Origin: Arachidicoccus soli
Lineage (GTDB): Bacteria > Bacteroidota > Bacteroidia > Chitinophagales > Chitinophagaceae
Assembly (NCBI RefSeq): GCF_003600625.1
Contig: NZ_CP032489.1
Coordinates: 2,170,001-2,234,000, forward strand
Length of the DNA: 64,000 nt
Reading direction: 5' to 3'
This document shows positions 19,364-28,767 of the stretch, one piece after another. Each line of letters starts with the position of its first letter. Position 1 is the stretch's first letter. Under the pieces are notes generated by a model. That model was not told the DNA's origin. It saw only the letters and a list, made by a program, of their open reading frames with translations, and made no database searches. The translations under genes and the position numbers were made by a program.

Positions 19364-19450
19364 AAAACAAATATTCGTTTGTAAAATTGCGGCTTTTATT
19401 TAACAAGCTATCAACATATCCTATCAACAATTCTACATATTTTATAATTT
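19364..19450. promoter_or_regulatory. Conserved PUL operator-like element, site B
   Basis: This copy starts with AAACAAATATTCGTTTGTAA, whose core is identical to site A. Thirty-three bases after the TTTGTAAA block it shows TCAACATATC at 19411-19420, then TCTACATATT at 19432-19441, 21 bp apart. AT-rich sequence (TATAATTTTATTAAT) follows. It lies about 780 bp upstream of susC (18587), in the gene-free leader. Conservation with sites A and D over a span with no coding constraint indicates regulatory selection. Confidence 0.65.
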
Positions 19451-19750
19451 TATTAATACTTTCTTCTTAAATATTGAAATAAAGTAAACTAAATACAATA
19501 CGATCATGTTAACGGCTATACTTTCTTCTTAATTGCCTTCTTCATAACATTTATATATCTAATACTTATACAATAAATCGTATAAAAGCTGAATTTCTAT
19601 TAATTTCTTCGGATCTGATTGCGTATAGTGTCCTATTATTAATTAGATGGTTGCATTCAGATTCCATCGCAGGATGATTCCCTTACCCTTGCGTTTACAA
19701 GCCTTCAAGAAGGAGTTTCACCGGTTTGCGAAGACCTTGCATAGCAATTA

Positions 19751-19791
19751 AAAAAGGTCGCATCCATTTTTTATAACGAATGCAACCTTTT
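19751..19791 (-). terminator. Rho-independent terminator of the GH115 gene
   Basis: On the minus strand AAAAGGTTGCATTC pairs with GGATGCGACCTTTT across a loop of about 12 bases and is followed by a run of T. It begins about 28 bases after the GH115 stop codon at 19819. The layout is that of an intrinsic terminator and separates GH115 from the susC unit. Confidence 0.75.
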
Positions 19792-19818
19792 CATCCAAAT
19801 CATGAAATCTATATACTA

Positions 19819-22728
19819 TTACTTTCCTATTGTCGGCTCAGGCCCCAGATATGACCTTTTCATTCCACCAAAATCAATTACAATTTTTTGAATAACCATT
19901 CCCGGATCGCCGGCAATTAATTTTAAGATATGCTTACCCGGTTTATCAATACTGAAAGTCGTCGTATTGATAGCGGCGTTTCTGATAACATTCGATTTCC
20001 AGGAGAAAGAATACTCATCCGATGCCGTGGTCGCCCAGTGCGTATAACTATCGTCTATTTTAATTCCATACCGTGTTTCATGTTCTTTGTTCCTGGCAAA
20101 AACAGGTAATGCATAAGTGTAAACTGTTACAGATCCAGCATCTGTCGTATAAAAATCATATTCAGTACTTGAAGAGTTCCATGCATGATCAGTCACATCT
20201 CCCAATTGCAAACTATTCCCATTATAGCCCAGCTGTTTAACTACTTGTACCTTTACCCCTTGTTTTTCTGTTTTTCTATTAAACTTACTGGGGTCAATAG
20301 AAACCACTCCATTATCTTCTACCGGCATACCTTTAACTTCTTTTACAGGAGCATTTTTAGGATTAAATAATGAAACATATACAAGCTCAGTTTTATTTGC
20401 CCCGGTTATTTGTATACTAGCCTTGATATCGCTACCTATAGGAGCCTTCGACCAGTCCACGGAAACCCAAATATCATCTTGTGTACCTGTGTTTCCTTCT
20501 GTTTTACTTAATTGAAGCCAGTTACTATTAGTGGTAGCGCTCCAACTCAATGCTTGCTTGCCTTTATTGTATACTTCTATTTTGTATCTCCCTTTAGTAA
20601 AAATACTAAAACGAGGAAGTATATGATAACTACTAAAACCATTGATACCATCTTCGCCAGAAACAAAAATCCCCATCGCGGCGCTTTCAGGTAAATTAAT
20701 TTGTTCTGTTGGTGCTGTTTGAGGTTTAGGAAGTTGGTCAGGTGCGGTCATAATACCATTCCATTTTCCATTCAGCAACCCATTATAATGTTTGGTAATA
20801 AGCGCAATGCTATCGTGATAAATAGTTACATCTTTACTTAACTGATTGGTTAAAGAACGGCCTTGCCTTGCGTACCAACGATTCTTTTGTGCAACCAGCA
20901 TCTTTTTATTCATCAGATCAGCCCCTTTAACAGGATAGTAGACCAATTCATAGAAAGCGGGTACATATTCTTTAGGTAAATCTTCCATAATACCTTTGGC
21001 TTGCGCAGATATGGCATCATACTCATTTAGTCTATTTTGTGCTTCATTGTAATTCTGAAAAGAAAAATCGGTATTAATAATATGCTCTTCAGAGAACATG
21101 CTTTTCCAATCAAAATCCCAACCCATATATTCAGGTTTGCGTTCAAAGCCTAAACGATAATAATTATGCATTATATCCGCTAAATCATTTTTGTATTTTT
21201 CTCCAAAAATAGAGGCTAAGAAACTGGATTCATAATCAGGAATATTATCATAATTGATTTTATTTATATTCCAGGCCATGTCCATAAAAAATTGAATCCC
21301 CAATTCTCCTGGTTTAAGATCACCAACATTTAATAACCAATAACGTTTTGCCCCTGTTTCATAAGCTTTATGCATTTCCTCATAAATTAAAGCCGGAGGA
21401 GTCGTATTAATCCATAAGTAATCATTGGGCTCCCCTAAATATGAAATATGATAATATACACCTGCACCGCCTGATCGTTCTTCTTCCTTACTGTCGCTTA
21501 AGCGCTTGATATAACCAAAATTATCATCAGGCCAAACCAACGTGATATCATCAGGCAACTTCATTCCCTGTTCATAAATGTTTAAAACTTCTTTATAAGG
21601 CACAAATATTTGCGGTATTGAATCAATAGGCTTTTTTATATATTTCTCAAGAATACCTCTTTCATCTCTAATCACACTTTCTAACACATTAACTTTACTA
21701 TATCCTTTGGGTACATCCGCCATAGGACTGTCATGAATACCGCGAAGCCCCATGGTATATATATTCTCATACGGAGAGTTTTCTCTTACTCTCTTATCTA
21801 GTACACTTAATATTCCATCTTTATTGGTCACATAATTCCAATCGCCATTCATTTTATGACTCCATTCACTCGCATTGTTAAACAGCAAAGGCTCTGTATG
21901 ACTAGAGCTCATAATGATGGCAAAGCTGTCAGCTACCAATTTATTCTTTGGGTATTTATTGAATGCAGTCGGTGGGTGCATAGCTGGTGCAAGTGTATTG
22001 GCTTTTAGACGTAAAAGAAGTTCACAAATCCTTGCATAGGTATTAGGCCCGATACTCTTGATATTGGGATCCATATTTTTGGAAGCCCATGGACGCATCC
22101 CCCAATCTTCATCATTGATAAATATGCCTCTAAATTTCACCGATGGTTCTTTTGAACTATAATCGATGTTTGGTATGTATATATTTTTTTGCTTTTTCAC
22201 TGGAACGTCTGCCCACCAATACCAGGGAGAAACCCCGATAGCTTTAGAAATTGTAAAAGTACCGTAAGCCGTTCCGCGTCTGTCACTTCCAACAATTACC
22301 AAGGCTTGTGATACTTTTGGGAATGGGTTTTTTATAACTTTAATTATAAACTGCTCCCACCCTCCACGGATTGAATCTACATTTATCTTTTTACTGCTGA
22401 TAAGTTTATCTATTAGTTTATTTTCGCCAAGCGTACCTATAATGACAACAGTTTTTACGGTAGGATTTGATGAGCTAGTCACTGTTGGCTCTTCTCCTGA
22501 AACGCTACTTATATCTTTTGCAAATAAATGTGCAACTTTAGCCACAACTTCAGCATCTGCCTGATCATAATAAATAGTGGAGATGTGTTTCTCTGCAACT
22601 AAGGGAAAAGCATTTTCACCTTTTTGCACTTTATTTTCTACCCTTATTTGGGCAGATCCCGGAAAACTCATTCCTAAAGCTAAGCCAAGCAGACCAACCC
22701 AATACAACTTCATCTTCATATATTTCAT
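19819..22728 (-). CDS. GH115 alpha-glucuronidase
   Basis: This 969-residue exported protein (signal peptide to about GSAQ, residue 27) matches GH115 in order: an N-terminal domain with VIIGTLGENKLID and VSQALVIVGSDRRGTAYG, the SPWYWWADVPVKK block, KFRGIFINDEDWGMRPWA, LKANTLAPAMHPPTAFNKYP, SSSHTEPLLFNNASEW, WPDDNFGYIKRLSD, and a C-terminal Ig-like domain with LPRFSIF and WLQLSKTEG. GH115 enzymes remove (4-O-methyl-)glucuronic acid from internal residues of xylan, and some act on arabinogalactan. Together with GH67 at 4196 this gives both internal and terminal glucuronate removal. It is transcribed on its own and followed by a good terminator. Confidence 0.92.
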   Translation of the reverse strand: MKYMKMKLYWVGLLGLALGMSFPGSAQIRVENKVQKGENAFPLVAEKHISTIYYDQADAEVVAKVAHLFAKDISSVSGEEPTVTSSSNPTVKTVVIIGTLGENKLIDKLISSKKINVDSIRGGWEQFIIKVIKNPFPKVSQALVIVGSDRRGTAYGTFTISKAIGVSPWYWWADVPVKKQKNIYIPNIDYSSKEPSVKFRGIFINDEDWGMRPWASKNMDPNIKSIGPNTYARICELLLRLKANTLAPAMHPPTAFNKYPKNKLVADSFAIIMSSSHTEPLLFNNASEWSHKMNGDWNYVTNKDGILSVLDKRVRENSPYENIYTMGLRGIHDSPMADVPKGYSKVNVLESVIRDERGILEKYIKKPIDSIPQIFVPYKEVLNIYEQGMKLPDDITLVWPDDNFGYIKRLSDSKEEERSGGAGVYYHISYLGEPNDYLWINTTPPALIYEEMHKAYETGAKRYWLLNVGDLKPGELGIQFFMDMAWNINKINYDNIPDYESSFLASIFGEKYKNDLADIMHNYYRLGFERKPEYMGWDFDWKSMFSEEHIINTDFSFQNYNEAQNRLNEYDAISAQAKGIMEDLPKEYVPAFYELVYYPVKGADLMNKKMLVAQKNRWYARQGRSLTNQLSKDVTIYHDSIALITKHYNGLLNGKWNGIMTAPDQLPKPQTAPTEQINLPESAAMGIFVSGEDGINGFSSYHILPRFSIFTKGRYKIEVYNKGKQALSWSATTNSNWLQLSKTEGNTGTQDDIWVSVDWSKAPIGSDIKASIQITGANKTELVYVSLFNPKNAPVKEVKGMPVEDNGVVSIDPSKFNRKTEKQGVKVQVVKQLGYNGNSLQLGDVTDHAWNSSSTEYDFYTTDAGSVTVYTYALPVFARNKEHETRYGIKIDDSYTHWATTASDEYSFSWKSNVIRNAAINTTTFSIDKPGKHILKLIAGDPGMVIQKIVIDFGGMKRSYLGPEPTIGK

Positions 22729-23050
22729 TTTTTAATAAAAGTACCTTAGTATAAATTTAAAACTTTAGCAATAAGACCCGGACTCCTGCCCATTTATAAT
22801 CCTATTAAAGGAGATAAAAACTTATCTATTACCCGTTAATTCTGCTAGTATTCTCTCATCATTTATATCACACAACTCTAAACCAAAACAGATAAAAGAA
22901 AGTCTGGAAATGTTTAGCCGGATCTCTTTTACAAAAGTTATTTTATAACGGCTCTTGTTATTTCAATTATTTTTTTAAATCATACATACAAAACCTTACT
23001 CTTAGTGTGCCTTTCAATATTGATGTCCAGTTTTTAAGAATTTCCCACTT
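22729..23050. other. Gene-free gap upstream of GH115
   Basis: These 322 bp between the galM stop and the GH115 start carry no open frame of interest and no clear copy of the operator-like element. They presumably hold the GH115 promoter. I could not pick out a convincing Bacteroidota TTTG/TAnnTTTG pair. Confidence 0.4.
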
Positions 23051-24214
23051 TTATTTTTTCACCGAAAAAATATATTCCGATTTAGTATGATAAACTTGCC
23101 CTGGTTTTAACTCCGTTGTGGGAAATGAGGGCTCATTGGGGGAATCAGGAAAATGTTGTGTCTCCATCGCAAAGGCTGTCCTGAAACTGTCTTTCACTCC
23201 ATTATTAAACGTGTTGGCTGCATTCATAAAATTGCCACTATATACTTGCAAGCCGGGCTGGTCTGTGTATACCCGCATTTCTATGCCTGACTTATCTCCA
23301 TCAACTATCGCAGCTAAATGCCAATCATTGGTACTATCCAATACATAATTGATATCGTAGCCTTTACAGTTTTTTAATTGCTGATTATCCGCATCTATTC
23401 TCGAACCCATCGTCATGGGCTTTCTAAAATCAAATGGCGTATTGGTGACGGATGCTATTTTACCTGTAGGTATTAATGTAGTGTCTACTGGCGTATAGTT
23501 GCTGGCAAATATCTGAAATTCGTGATTTAGTATAGTCCCTGAACCTTCTCCGTTTAAATTGAAAAAGCCGTGATTGGTCAGGTTTACGACTGTTGGCTTA
23601 TCGGTACGGGCTTCATATTCCATCTCTAAGCCATTTTTATTATTTAGATGATAGGTGACTTGTACATTCATATTACCGGGGAAGCCTTCTTCCATATCTT
23701 TGGACACTCTTGTAAAGACAATAGTGCTGCTATCGGGTTGTGTTGCATTGAAAACCTGATATTGAAAACCTTTTTTCCCGCCGTGTAATGTGTTGGGGCC
23801 GTTGTTTAAGAATAAATGATATTGTTTGCCTTCCAAACTAAAGCTGCCTTTGGCTATACGGTTGCCAAACCTCCCAATCGTCGCACCGTAATAGGGCTCT
23901 GTTGATTTTTGATAGTCGGCTACGCTCTTGAAGCCGCATACTACATTTACCATTTTCCCATTTTTATCCGGCACTTGCAGGCTTACCAAACGGCCTCCAA
24001 AATTGGTAAAGGTGGCGACCATCCCGTTGGCATTTCTGAGTATGTATAAATCGGTATTCATGCTATCAACTGTGGTCTCAAAACCTGACTTATCCAACAA
24101 TACAGAAGATTTATTGTTATCAGTTTTTGTTTGGGAATTGTGACAAGAGAACAAGATGGCACAGCTAAGGCTTGCGCCTAAAACAGTTCTTATGTGTTGT
24201 TTATTCAATGGCAT
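23051..24214 (-). CDS. galM: Aldose 1-epimerase (mutarotase), lipoprotein
   Basis: This 387-residue GalM-family protein has a lipoprotein signal (LFSC, Cys24), so it is likely anchored in the periplasm. Family blocks run in order: TFTNFGGRLVSLQVPDKNGK, YYGATIGRFGNRIAKGSF, GPNTLHGGKKGFQYQVF, VVNLTNHGFFNLNGEGSGTI (the conserved catalytic-site His), a GYDINYVLD block, and AMETQHFPDSPNEPSFPTT with the C-terminal Glu. It interconverts alpha and beta anomers of released sugars. It follows the GH5-like gene by 12 bp, so the two form an operon. A 5' fragment of a second, divergent copy is present at 35290-35621. Confidence 0.93.
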   Translation of the reverse strand: MPLNKQHIRTVLGASLSCAILFSCHNSQTKTDNNKSSVLLDKSGFETTVDSMNTDLYILRNANGMVATFTNFGGRLVSLQVPDKNGKMVNVVCGFKSVADYQKSTEPYYGATIGRFGNRIAKGSFSLEGKQYHLFLNNGPNTLHGGKKGFQYQVFNATQPDSSTIVFTRVSKDMEEGFPGNMNVQVTYHLNNKNGLEMEYEARTDKPTVVNLTNHGFFNLNGEGSGTILNHEFQIFASNYTPVDTTLIPTGKIASVTNTPFDFRKPMTMGSRIDADNQQLKNCKGYDINYVLDSTNDWHLAAIVDGDKSGIEMRVYTDQPGLQVYSGNFMNAANTFNNGVKDSFRTAFAMETQHFPDSPNEPSFPTTELKPGQVYHTKSEYIFSVKK

Positions 24215-24226
24215 GTTTTGTGTTTT

Positions 24227-25306
24227 TTATTTTTCTGAATTTAGTTTCCGGATAAGATCTGTTTCGTCTTTTCTGTAGGGGGTAAAGTCTTTTCTAAAAA
24301 TGTCGTGAAACCATTCTGCAGGCTGGCTCCCATCTGGAATGGGGTGATCCCAGGCATAGATGGTATTGGTTTTCCCTTCTACAAATCCCCAGTTGATGGC
24401 GCCTACATCTTCTTTTTTCAACATAGGTAGTATATTTGAAAAACGGCTGTTTCTTGGTCTTGCCATATATTCCGTACAAATCAGTGGTTTACCAAAGGAT
24501 TTTAGTAGCTGTATGACACGCAGATGCATGGGGGGCTCTTCATAATCGTGATAGGTAATTATATCTGAATTGGCTATTTGAAAAGCATTGAGTTTTTCAA
24601 AATTCCAGTCCCATAAACCTGCTGTAATAGGCTGATCGGGGTTTACGGCTCGGGCCCAAGTGAAAATGGCTTTTAATAAGGGTAGCGATTGAATGCCTTT
24701 ACCGCTGTTGCCGGGTTCATTGTATAAGTCCCAGCCTAAGATGCGTTTGTCGTGTTGAAAGGTCGTAAGTATATCTTTTACATATTTCTCCAAGCCGGGG
24801 AAATTGGCCGCGTTTTCTGAAGCCGGTTGGCCAGGGTCTTGCATCCATCCTGAATTATGCACCCCTGGTTTGGGGGCCGGCTGTAGGCCAGCTTTAGGGT
24901 CTTTATTCCAGCAATCGTCAAAGAAAACAAACAGGGGTTGGATGCCATGTTTTGCAGCGATTGCTAAAAACTTATTCATTCTTTTTTTGAAGCCTTGGGG
25001 GTCTTCTTTCCAGGCTACGCTATGTAGGAAAACACGCATCGTATTAAAACCGATACCTTGAGCCAAACCCAATTCCTTATCAATTAAATCGGGGCTAAAG
25101 GTATCGGCCTGCCACATCTCCAACTGATTTACCGCATTACTGGGGATATAATCGGCTCCGCTTAGCCACTTGTGTGCTCCATACCATTTGTTGGCTTGAT
25201 TTACGGTCCATACTTTACCTATTACTTCGCTATTGCCCTGCGCTCGTGAATTGATACTTGCCAATACAAATAGTCCTACTAAAGCAGATTGAAAGAGTTT
25301 TCTCAT
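24227..25306 (-). CDS. GH5-like clan GH-A glycoside hydrolase
   Basis: This 359-residue exported enzyme (signal peptide to about SRAQ, residue 23) has a TIM-barrel pattern of clan GH-A. GFNTMRVFLHSVAW carries the conserved Arg, GWDLYNEPGN the acid/base Glu197, TYHDYEEPP a substrate-contact His, and LICTEYMARP the nucleophile Glu279. The length suits a single catalytic domain of GH5 or a near family. The substrate (beta-xylan, beta-mannan or another) cannot be told. It is the first gene after the divergent promoter region shared with the sensor kinase at 25620, and operator-like site D lies between them. Confidence 0.75.
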   Translation of the reverse strand: MRKLFQSALVGLFVLASINSRAQGNSEVIGKVWTVNQANKWYGAHKWLSGADYIPSNAVNQLEMWQADTFSPDLIDKELGLAQGIGFNTMRVFLHSVAWKEDPQGFKKRMNKFLAIAAKHGIQPLFVFFDDCWNKDPKAGLQPAPKPGVHNSGWMQDPGQPASENAANFPGLEKYVKDILTTFQHDKRILGWDLYNEPGNSGKGIQSLPLLKAIFTWARAVNPDQPITAGLWDWNFEKLNAFQIANSDIITYHDYEEPPMHLRVIQLLKSFGKPLICTEYMARPRNSRFSNILPMLKKEDVGAINWGFVEGKTNTIYAWDHPIPDGSQPAEWFHDIFRKDFTPYRKDETDLIRKLNSEK

Positions 25307-25449
25307 TGATTATTTTAATTTTATTGTTTTTTCTTAAATTATTCCTTTGAAGGTACATCCTTGGAAACACATGTTTTCAGGGGTATTCCAAAGTTGGGCG
25401 TACAATCTGTATTAAGATCCCCTTTTTGATTTCTTAGGGAATAAATCAT

Positions 25450-25520
25450 CCTTTGTAAAATTGCATGTTTTCATTTACAAATATTCTACATATCCTATCA
25501 ATGATTCGACGTTCTTTATT
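25450..25520. promoter_or_regulatory. Conserved PUL operator-like element, site D, in the divergent promoter region
   Basis: TTTGTAAAATTGCATGTTTT starts at 25452. Thirty-three bases after the TTTGTAAA start lies TCTACATATC (25485-25494), then TCGACGTTCT (25506-25515), 21 bp apart. This is the same spacing as at sites A and B. It lies between the leftward GH5-galM unit and the rightward kinase-regulator genes, so it may control both and allow autoregulation. No gene is present in the rest of the 25307-25619 gap. Confidence 0.6.
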
Positions 25521-25619
25521 ATTCTCCCGAAGAAAGTGTTTGGAGTCATTGAATAACTTAACTTCCATTATGAAAAATGAATTTCATTATTCGTTTATAA
25601 TTATTACATTATCTGATTT

Positions 25620-28600
25620 ATGACAACAAGGATAAAACTGTTCCAAACAACCTGCATTTGTCTTTTATTTCTATTTGCCCACCATGTTGCCGCATTTAGT
25701 CAACCCTATTATTTTAGGCATTACCAGGTAGAAAAAGGTTTATCAAATAACACTGTATTTTGCTGCGTACAAGACAAACAGGGGTTTATATGGATGGGCA
25801 CAAAAGAGGGGCTAGACCGATTCAACGGCTATAGTTTTGATGTATATAGAAGTGGTGACAATAGTGGATTAGGCGATAGTTATATACGCAGCTTATATAT
25901 TTCTCCGAATGGAGATATGTATGTAGGCACCAGAATTGGGGTATATAAATACTTGCCTTCTAAGGAAAAGTTTTTAAAAATTTTAAAAACAAATAAAGAG
26001 GTTACAGATATTCAAAAAGACACATTTGGTAAACTCTGGATTATCTCCGACGGCAATCTAATAGTTTATAATGAACAAACAGATGTGCAAACAAACTACT
26101 CTAATCTGCATCATTTCTCTGCTAATTCTATATGCATCACTCCCGACAAAAGTTTATGGATTGCCACTCCCGAAGGACTACTTAAAAAATGGCTTCCACA
26201 AACTCAATCGTTTTCAACCTATGACGTATTTAAGAATGAGCAAACTAATTTATCAAAATGGATAGAAAGAATTATCCCAACCTCTAGCGGGAAAATCCTT
26301 ATCGGCACCGCCAATTATGGTGCAAAATATTTTAATCCAGAAGATAGCAGTTACAAAAATATCCTTACCAGAAATAACAGTAACAATGGTATTTACGTAC
26401 GTGACTTCTTGCAAACTTCTGACAGCACCATTTGGATGGCGACGGAATCGGGTTTGTTTATTTATAATTTAAAGAAAGCCACTTATACCAATCTTACTCA
26501 GAACTACGGCGACATTTATTCATTAAGCGATAACGCTATTTACACCCTTTGTAGAGATAAAGAAGGCGGTATTTGGGCCGGAACTTATTCAGGAGGCATT
26601 AATTATTACCATCCGCAATATTCATTTTTTGAAAAATATTCTCCACTCAACAGCAACACCACCTCACTTTCCGGCAATTTAATAAGTGAAATTTGTCCCG
26701 ATAGTTATGGCAATCTTTGGATTGGCACAGAAGACGCTGGGTTAAATCAATTTCACCTTAGAAACAAAGTAATAACTCACTTTAAAGCGGACGATAAAAA
26801 ATATAGTTTAGACCCCAACATACACGCCTTACTGAATATTGGTTCTAAATTGTTGATTGGCACATTTGAACATGGGCTTGACATTTTGGATATTCCTTCA
26901 GGAAAAATTATCCAGCATTACCCTTCAAAAAATGCAGATAAAGTGTTGAAAAGCAGTTTTTTTGTTTCGCTATGTCGCACTCAGGATGGGATAATATATA
27001 CAGGCACCCGATTTGGCTTATATACGGTTGACTTAAACACTGGAAAATTTAAAAACGTAAATACAGATTTATCCAATTATTTTATTCATTCACTCAGAGA
27101 AGATAATCATCAAAATTTATGGATAGGCACCATGGGAAATGGTTTATATAAATTATCATTAAAAACACATCAATTAGAAAATTTAAAGAGTGCCTTTGCG
27201 GCAAGTAATGGTGCAGGAATTAATTGGATAACGACCATATTCAACGACGACTTTAATAACATCTGGGTTGGCACAGAAGGAAGCGGGCTATTTAGATACA
27301 ATGCTGCAAAGAAAATATTTGAGAACTATTCGAAAAATGCAAATTTCCCAGGCAATACAATTTATGAAATTTTGGAAGATTCTAAACATACCTTTTGGAT
27401 TACTACCTCCAAAGGTTTGGTACATTTTAATCCACTAAGCAAAAAGGTTATAAACATTTATACGACAGCCAATGGGCTATTGAGCGATCAGTTTAATTAT
27501 AGCTCAGCTTATAAAGATTCTACGGGCAGAATGTATTTTGGCTCAGTAAAAGGAATGATAAGCTTTAATCCTGACAATATAAAATATTCCAATTTTCGCC
27601 CACCTGTTTATATACTGTCGCTGCAGGCAGGAGATAAAAAAATAAAGTTTCCTGAAGTGGAGCGCAAGGCTACTACAGTAGAGCTGACAAGCGAACAATC
27701 TTCCTTCTTTATAAATTTTTCCGCATTAAGCTATGTAGCTCCTGAAATGACGCATTATAGATATCTTATGAAAGGTATCGATAAACATTGGATAACCATT
27801 GAATCTAATCAGCCAGTTGCATATACAATGTTACCTCCAGGTAAATACACTTTTAAGGTACAGGCTGCCAACCAAAACGGACAATGGGCAGGCAATATTG
27901 CTCAATTGAAAATAAAGATTTTACCTCCTTTCTGGCGAAGTGATACTGCTTATTTATTATATAGCTTATTGACTATTGCTATCCTATTTTTCATTATTCG
28001 TAGTTATCATTTAATGATGGTAGAAAAAGGCAGAAGGCAAATAGAAGAAATAGAACATGAAAAGGACAAAGAAATATATAAATCTAAAATAGATTTCTTT
28101 ACGAATGTCGCCCATGAGATAAGAACACCCTTAACTTTAATAAAAGCTCCCTTAGAGAAAATAATTAAGCAAATAGAAACACTGCCTCACATAAAAAAGT
28201 ATTTGCTTACTATGCAACGTAATACAGATAGAATAGTAAAACTAAGTGAAGAGTTACTCGACTTTAGAAAAACGGAAGTCAATGGTTTTCAACTTGACTT
28301 GTTGCCACAAGACATCAATGCGATTATAAAAGAAATCGTAGAGAATTTTGAAGAAGCGATATTCTCTAAGAAATTACAATTGCAGCTACATATATCTCAT
28401 CAACCATTAATCGTCAATATTGACAAAGAAGCATTTACAAAAATCATTTCCAACCTCTTAAACAACGCTATAAAATATGCCAAAAATGAAATAATTATCA
28501 CAACTATACATCTTTCAAAGACCTCGAATAACGTCACCATTGTATTTCAGAATGACGGAATTAAGATTGCACCCGAAATGTCAGAGAAAATATTTGAAGC

Positions 28601-28766
28601 ATTTTATCGACTGGATGCCGCCAAAGGCCAATCAGGCTCCGGGCTTGGACTCACGCTTTCAAGATCCTTGACTCTTTTGCACAATGGAAGTTTAGAACTA
28701 GTATTTGAAGATGATAAATTCAATACCTTCATCTTAACTTTACCATTTAACACTAAAAATAATTAA
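25620..28766 (+). CDS. PUL sensor histidine kinase of the HTCS type, without receiver and DNA-binding parts
   Basis: This 1048-residue protein has a signal peptide (to about AFSQ), then two-component-regulator propeller repeats (about 35-690; repeated QGFIWMGTKEGLDRFNG-like blocks) and a Y_Y_Y domain (about 695-755, YMLKGIDKHWI-like). A transmembrane helix follows near 772-795, then a HisKA domain with FTNVAHEIRTPLTL (phospho-accepting His832) and a HATPase domain (NLLNNAIKYAKN, GSGLGLTLSRSL). Classical HTCS proteins continue with a receiver and an AraC-type DNA-binding domain; here the stop follows the ATPase domain, and those parts form the next gene after one base. It most likely senses an oligosaccharide in the periplasm. 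Confidence 0.92.
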   Translation: MTTRIKLFQTTCICLLFLFAHHVAAFSQPYYFRHYQVEKGLSNNTVFCCVQDKQGFIWMGTKEGLDRFNGYSFDVYRSGDNSGLGDSYIRSLYISPNGDMYVGTRIGVYKYLPSKEKFLKILKTNKEVTDIQKDTFGKLWIISDGNLIVYNEQTDVQTNYSNLHHFSANSICITPDKSLWIATPEGLLKKWLPQTQSFSTYDVFKNEQTNLSKWIERIIPTSSGKILIGTANYGAKYFNPEDSSYKNILTRNNSNNGIYVRDFLQTSDSTIWMATESGLFIYNLKKATYTNLTQNYGDIYSLSDNAIYTLCRDKEGGIWAGTYSGGINYYHPQYSFFEKYSPLNSNTTSLSGNLISEICPDSYGNLWIGTEDAGLNQFHLRNKVITHFKADDKKYSLDPNIHALLNIGSKLLIGTFEHGLDILDIPSGKIIQHYPSKNADKVLKSSFFVSLCRTQDGIIYTGTRFGLYTVDLNTGKFKNVNTDLSNYFIHSLREDNHQNLWIGTMGNGLYKLSLKTHQLENLKSAFAASNGAGINWITTIFNDDFNNIWVGTEGSGLFRYNAAKKIFENYSKNANFPGNTIYEILEDSKHTFWITTSKGLVHFNPLSKKVINIYTTANGLLSDQFNYSSAYKDSTGRMYFGSVKGMISFNPDNIKYSNFRPPVYILSLQAGDKKIKFPEVERKATTVELTSEQSSFFINFSALSYVAPEMTHYRYLMKGIDKHWITIESNQPVAYTMLPPGKYTFKVQAANQNGQWAGNIAQLKIKILPPFWRSDTAYLLYSLLTIAILFFIIRSYHLMMVEKGRRQIEEIEHEKDKEIYKSKIDFFTNVAHEIRTPLTLIKAPLEKIIKQIETLPHIKKYLLTMQRNTDRIVKLSEELLDFRKTEVNGFQLDLLPQDINAIIKEIVENFEEAIFSKKLQLQLHISHQPLIVNIDKEAFTKIISNLLNNAIKYAKNEIIITTIHLSKTSNNVTIVFQNDGIKIAPEMSEKIFEAFYRLDAAKGQSGSGLGLTLSRSLTLLHNGSLELVFEDDKFNTFILTLPFNTKNN

Positions 28767-28767
28767 A

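Larger units (their letters stand above)
18588..19818. other. 1.2-kb gene-free leader upstream of susC
   Basis: This gap between GH115 and susC holds no convincing gene. An open frame at 18659-18907 on the plus strand lacks family resemblance and normal composition. The gap holds operator-like site B (19364-19450), the GH115 terminator (19751-19791) and a short perfect hairpin, AGGAGGC-AAAGA-GCCTCCT, at 18968-18986. Its size and AT-richness suggest a long 5' untranslated region or decayed DNA. Confidence 0.5.
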
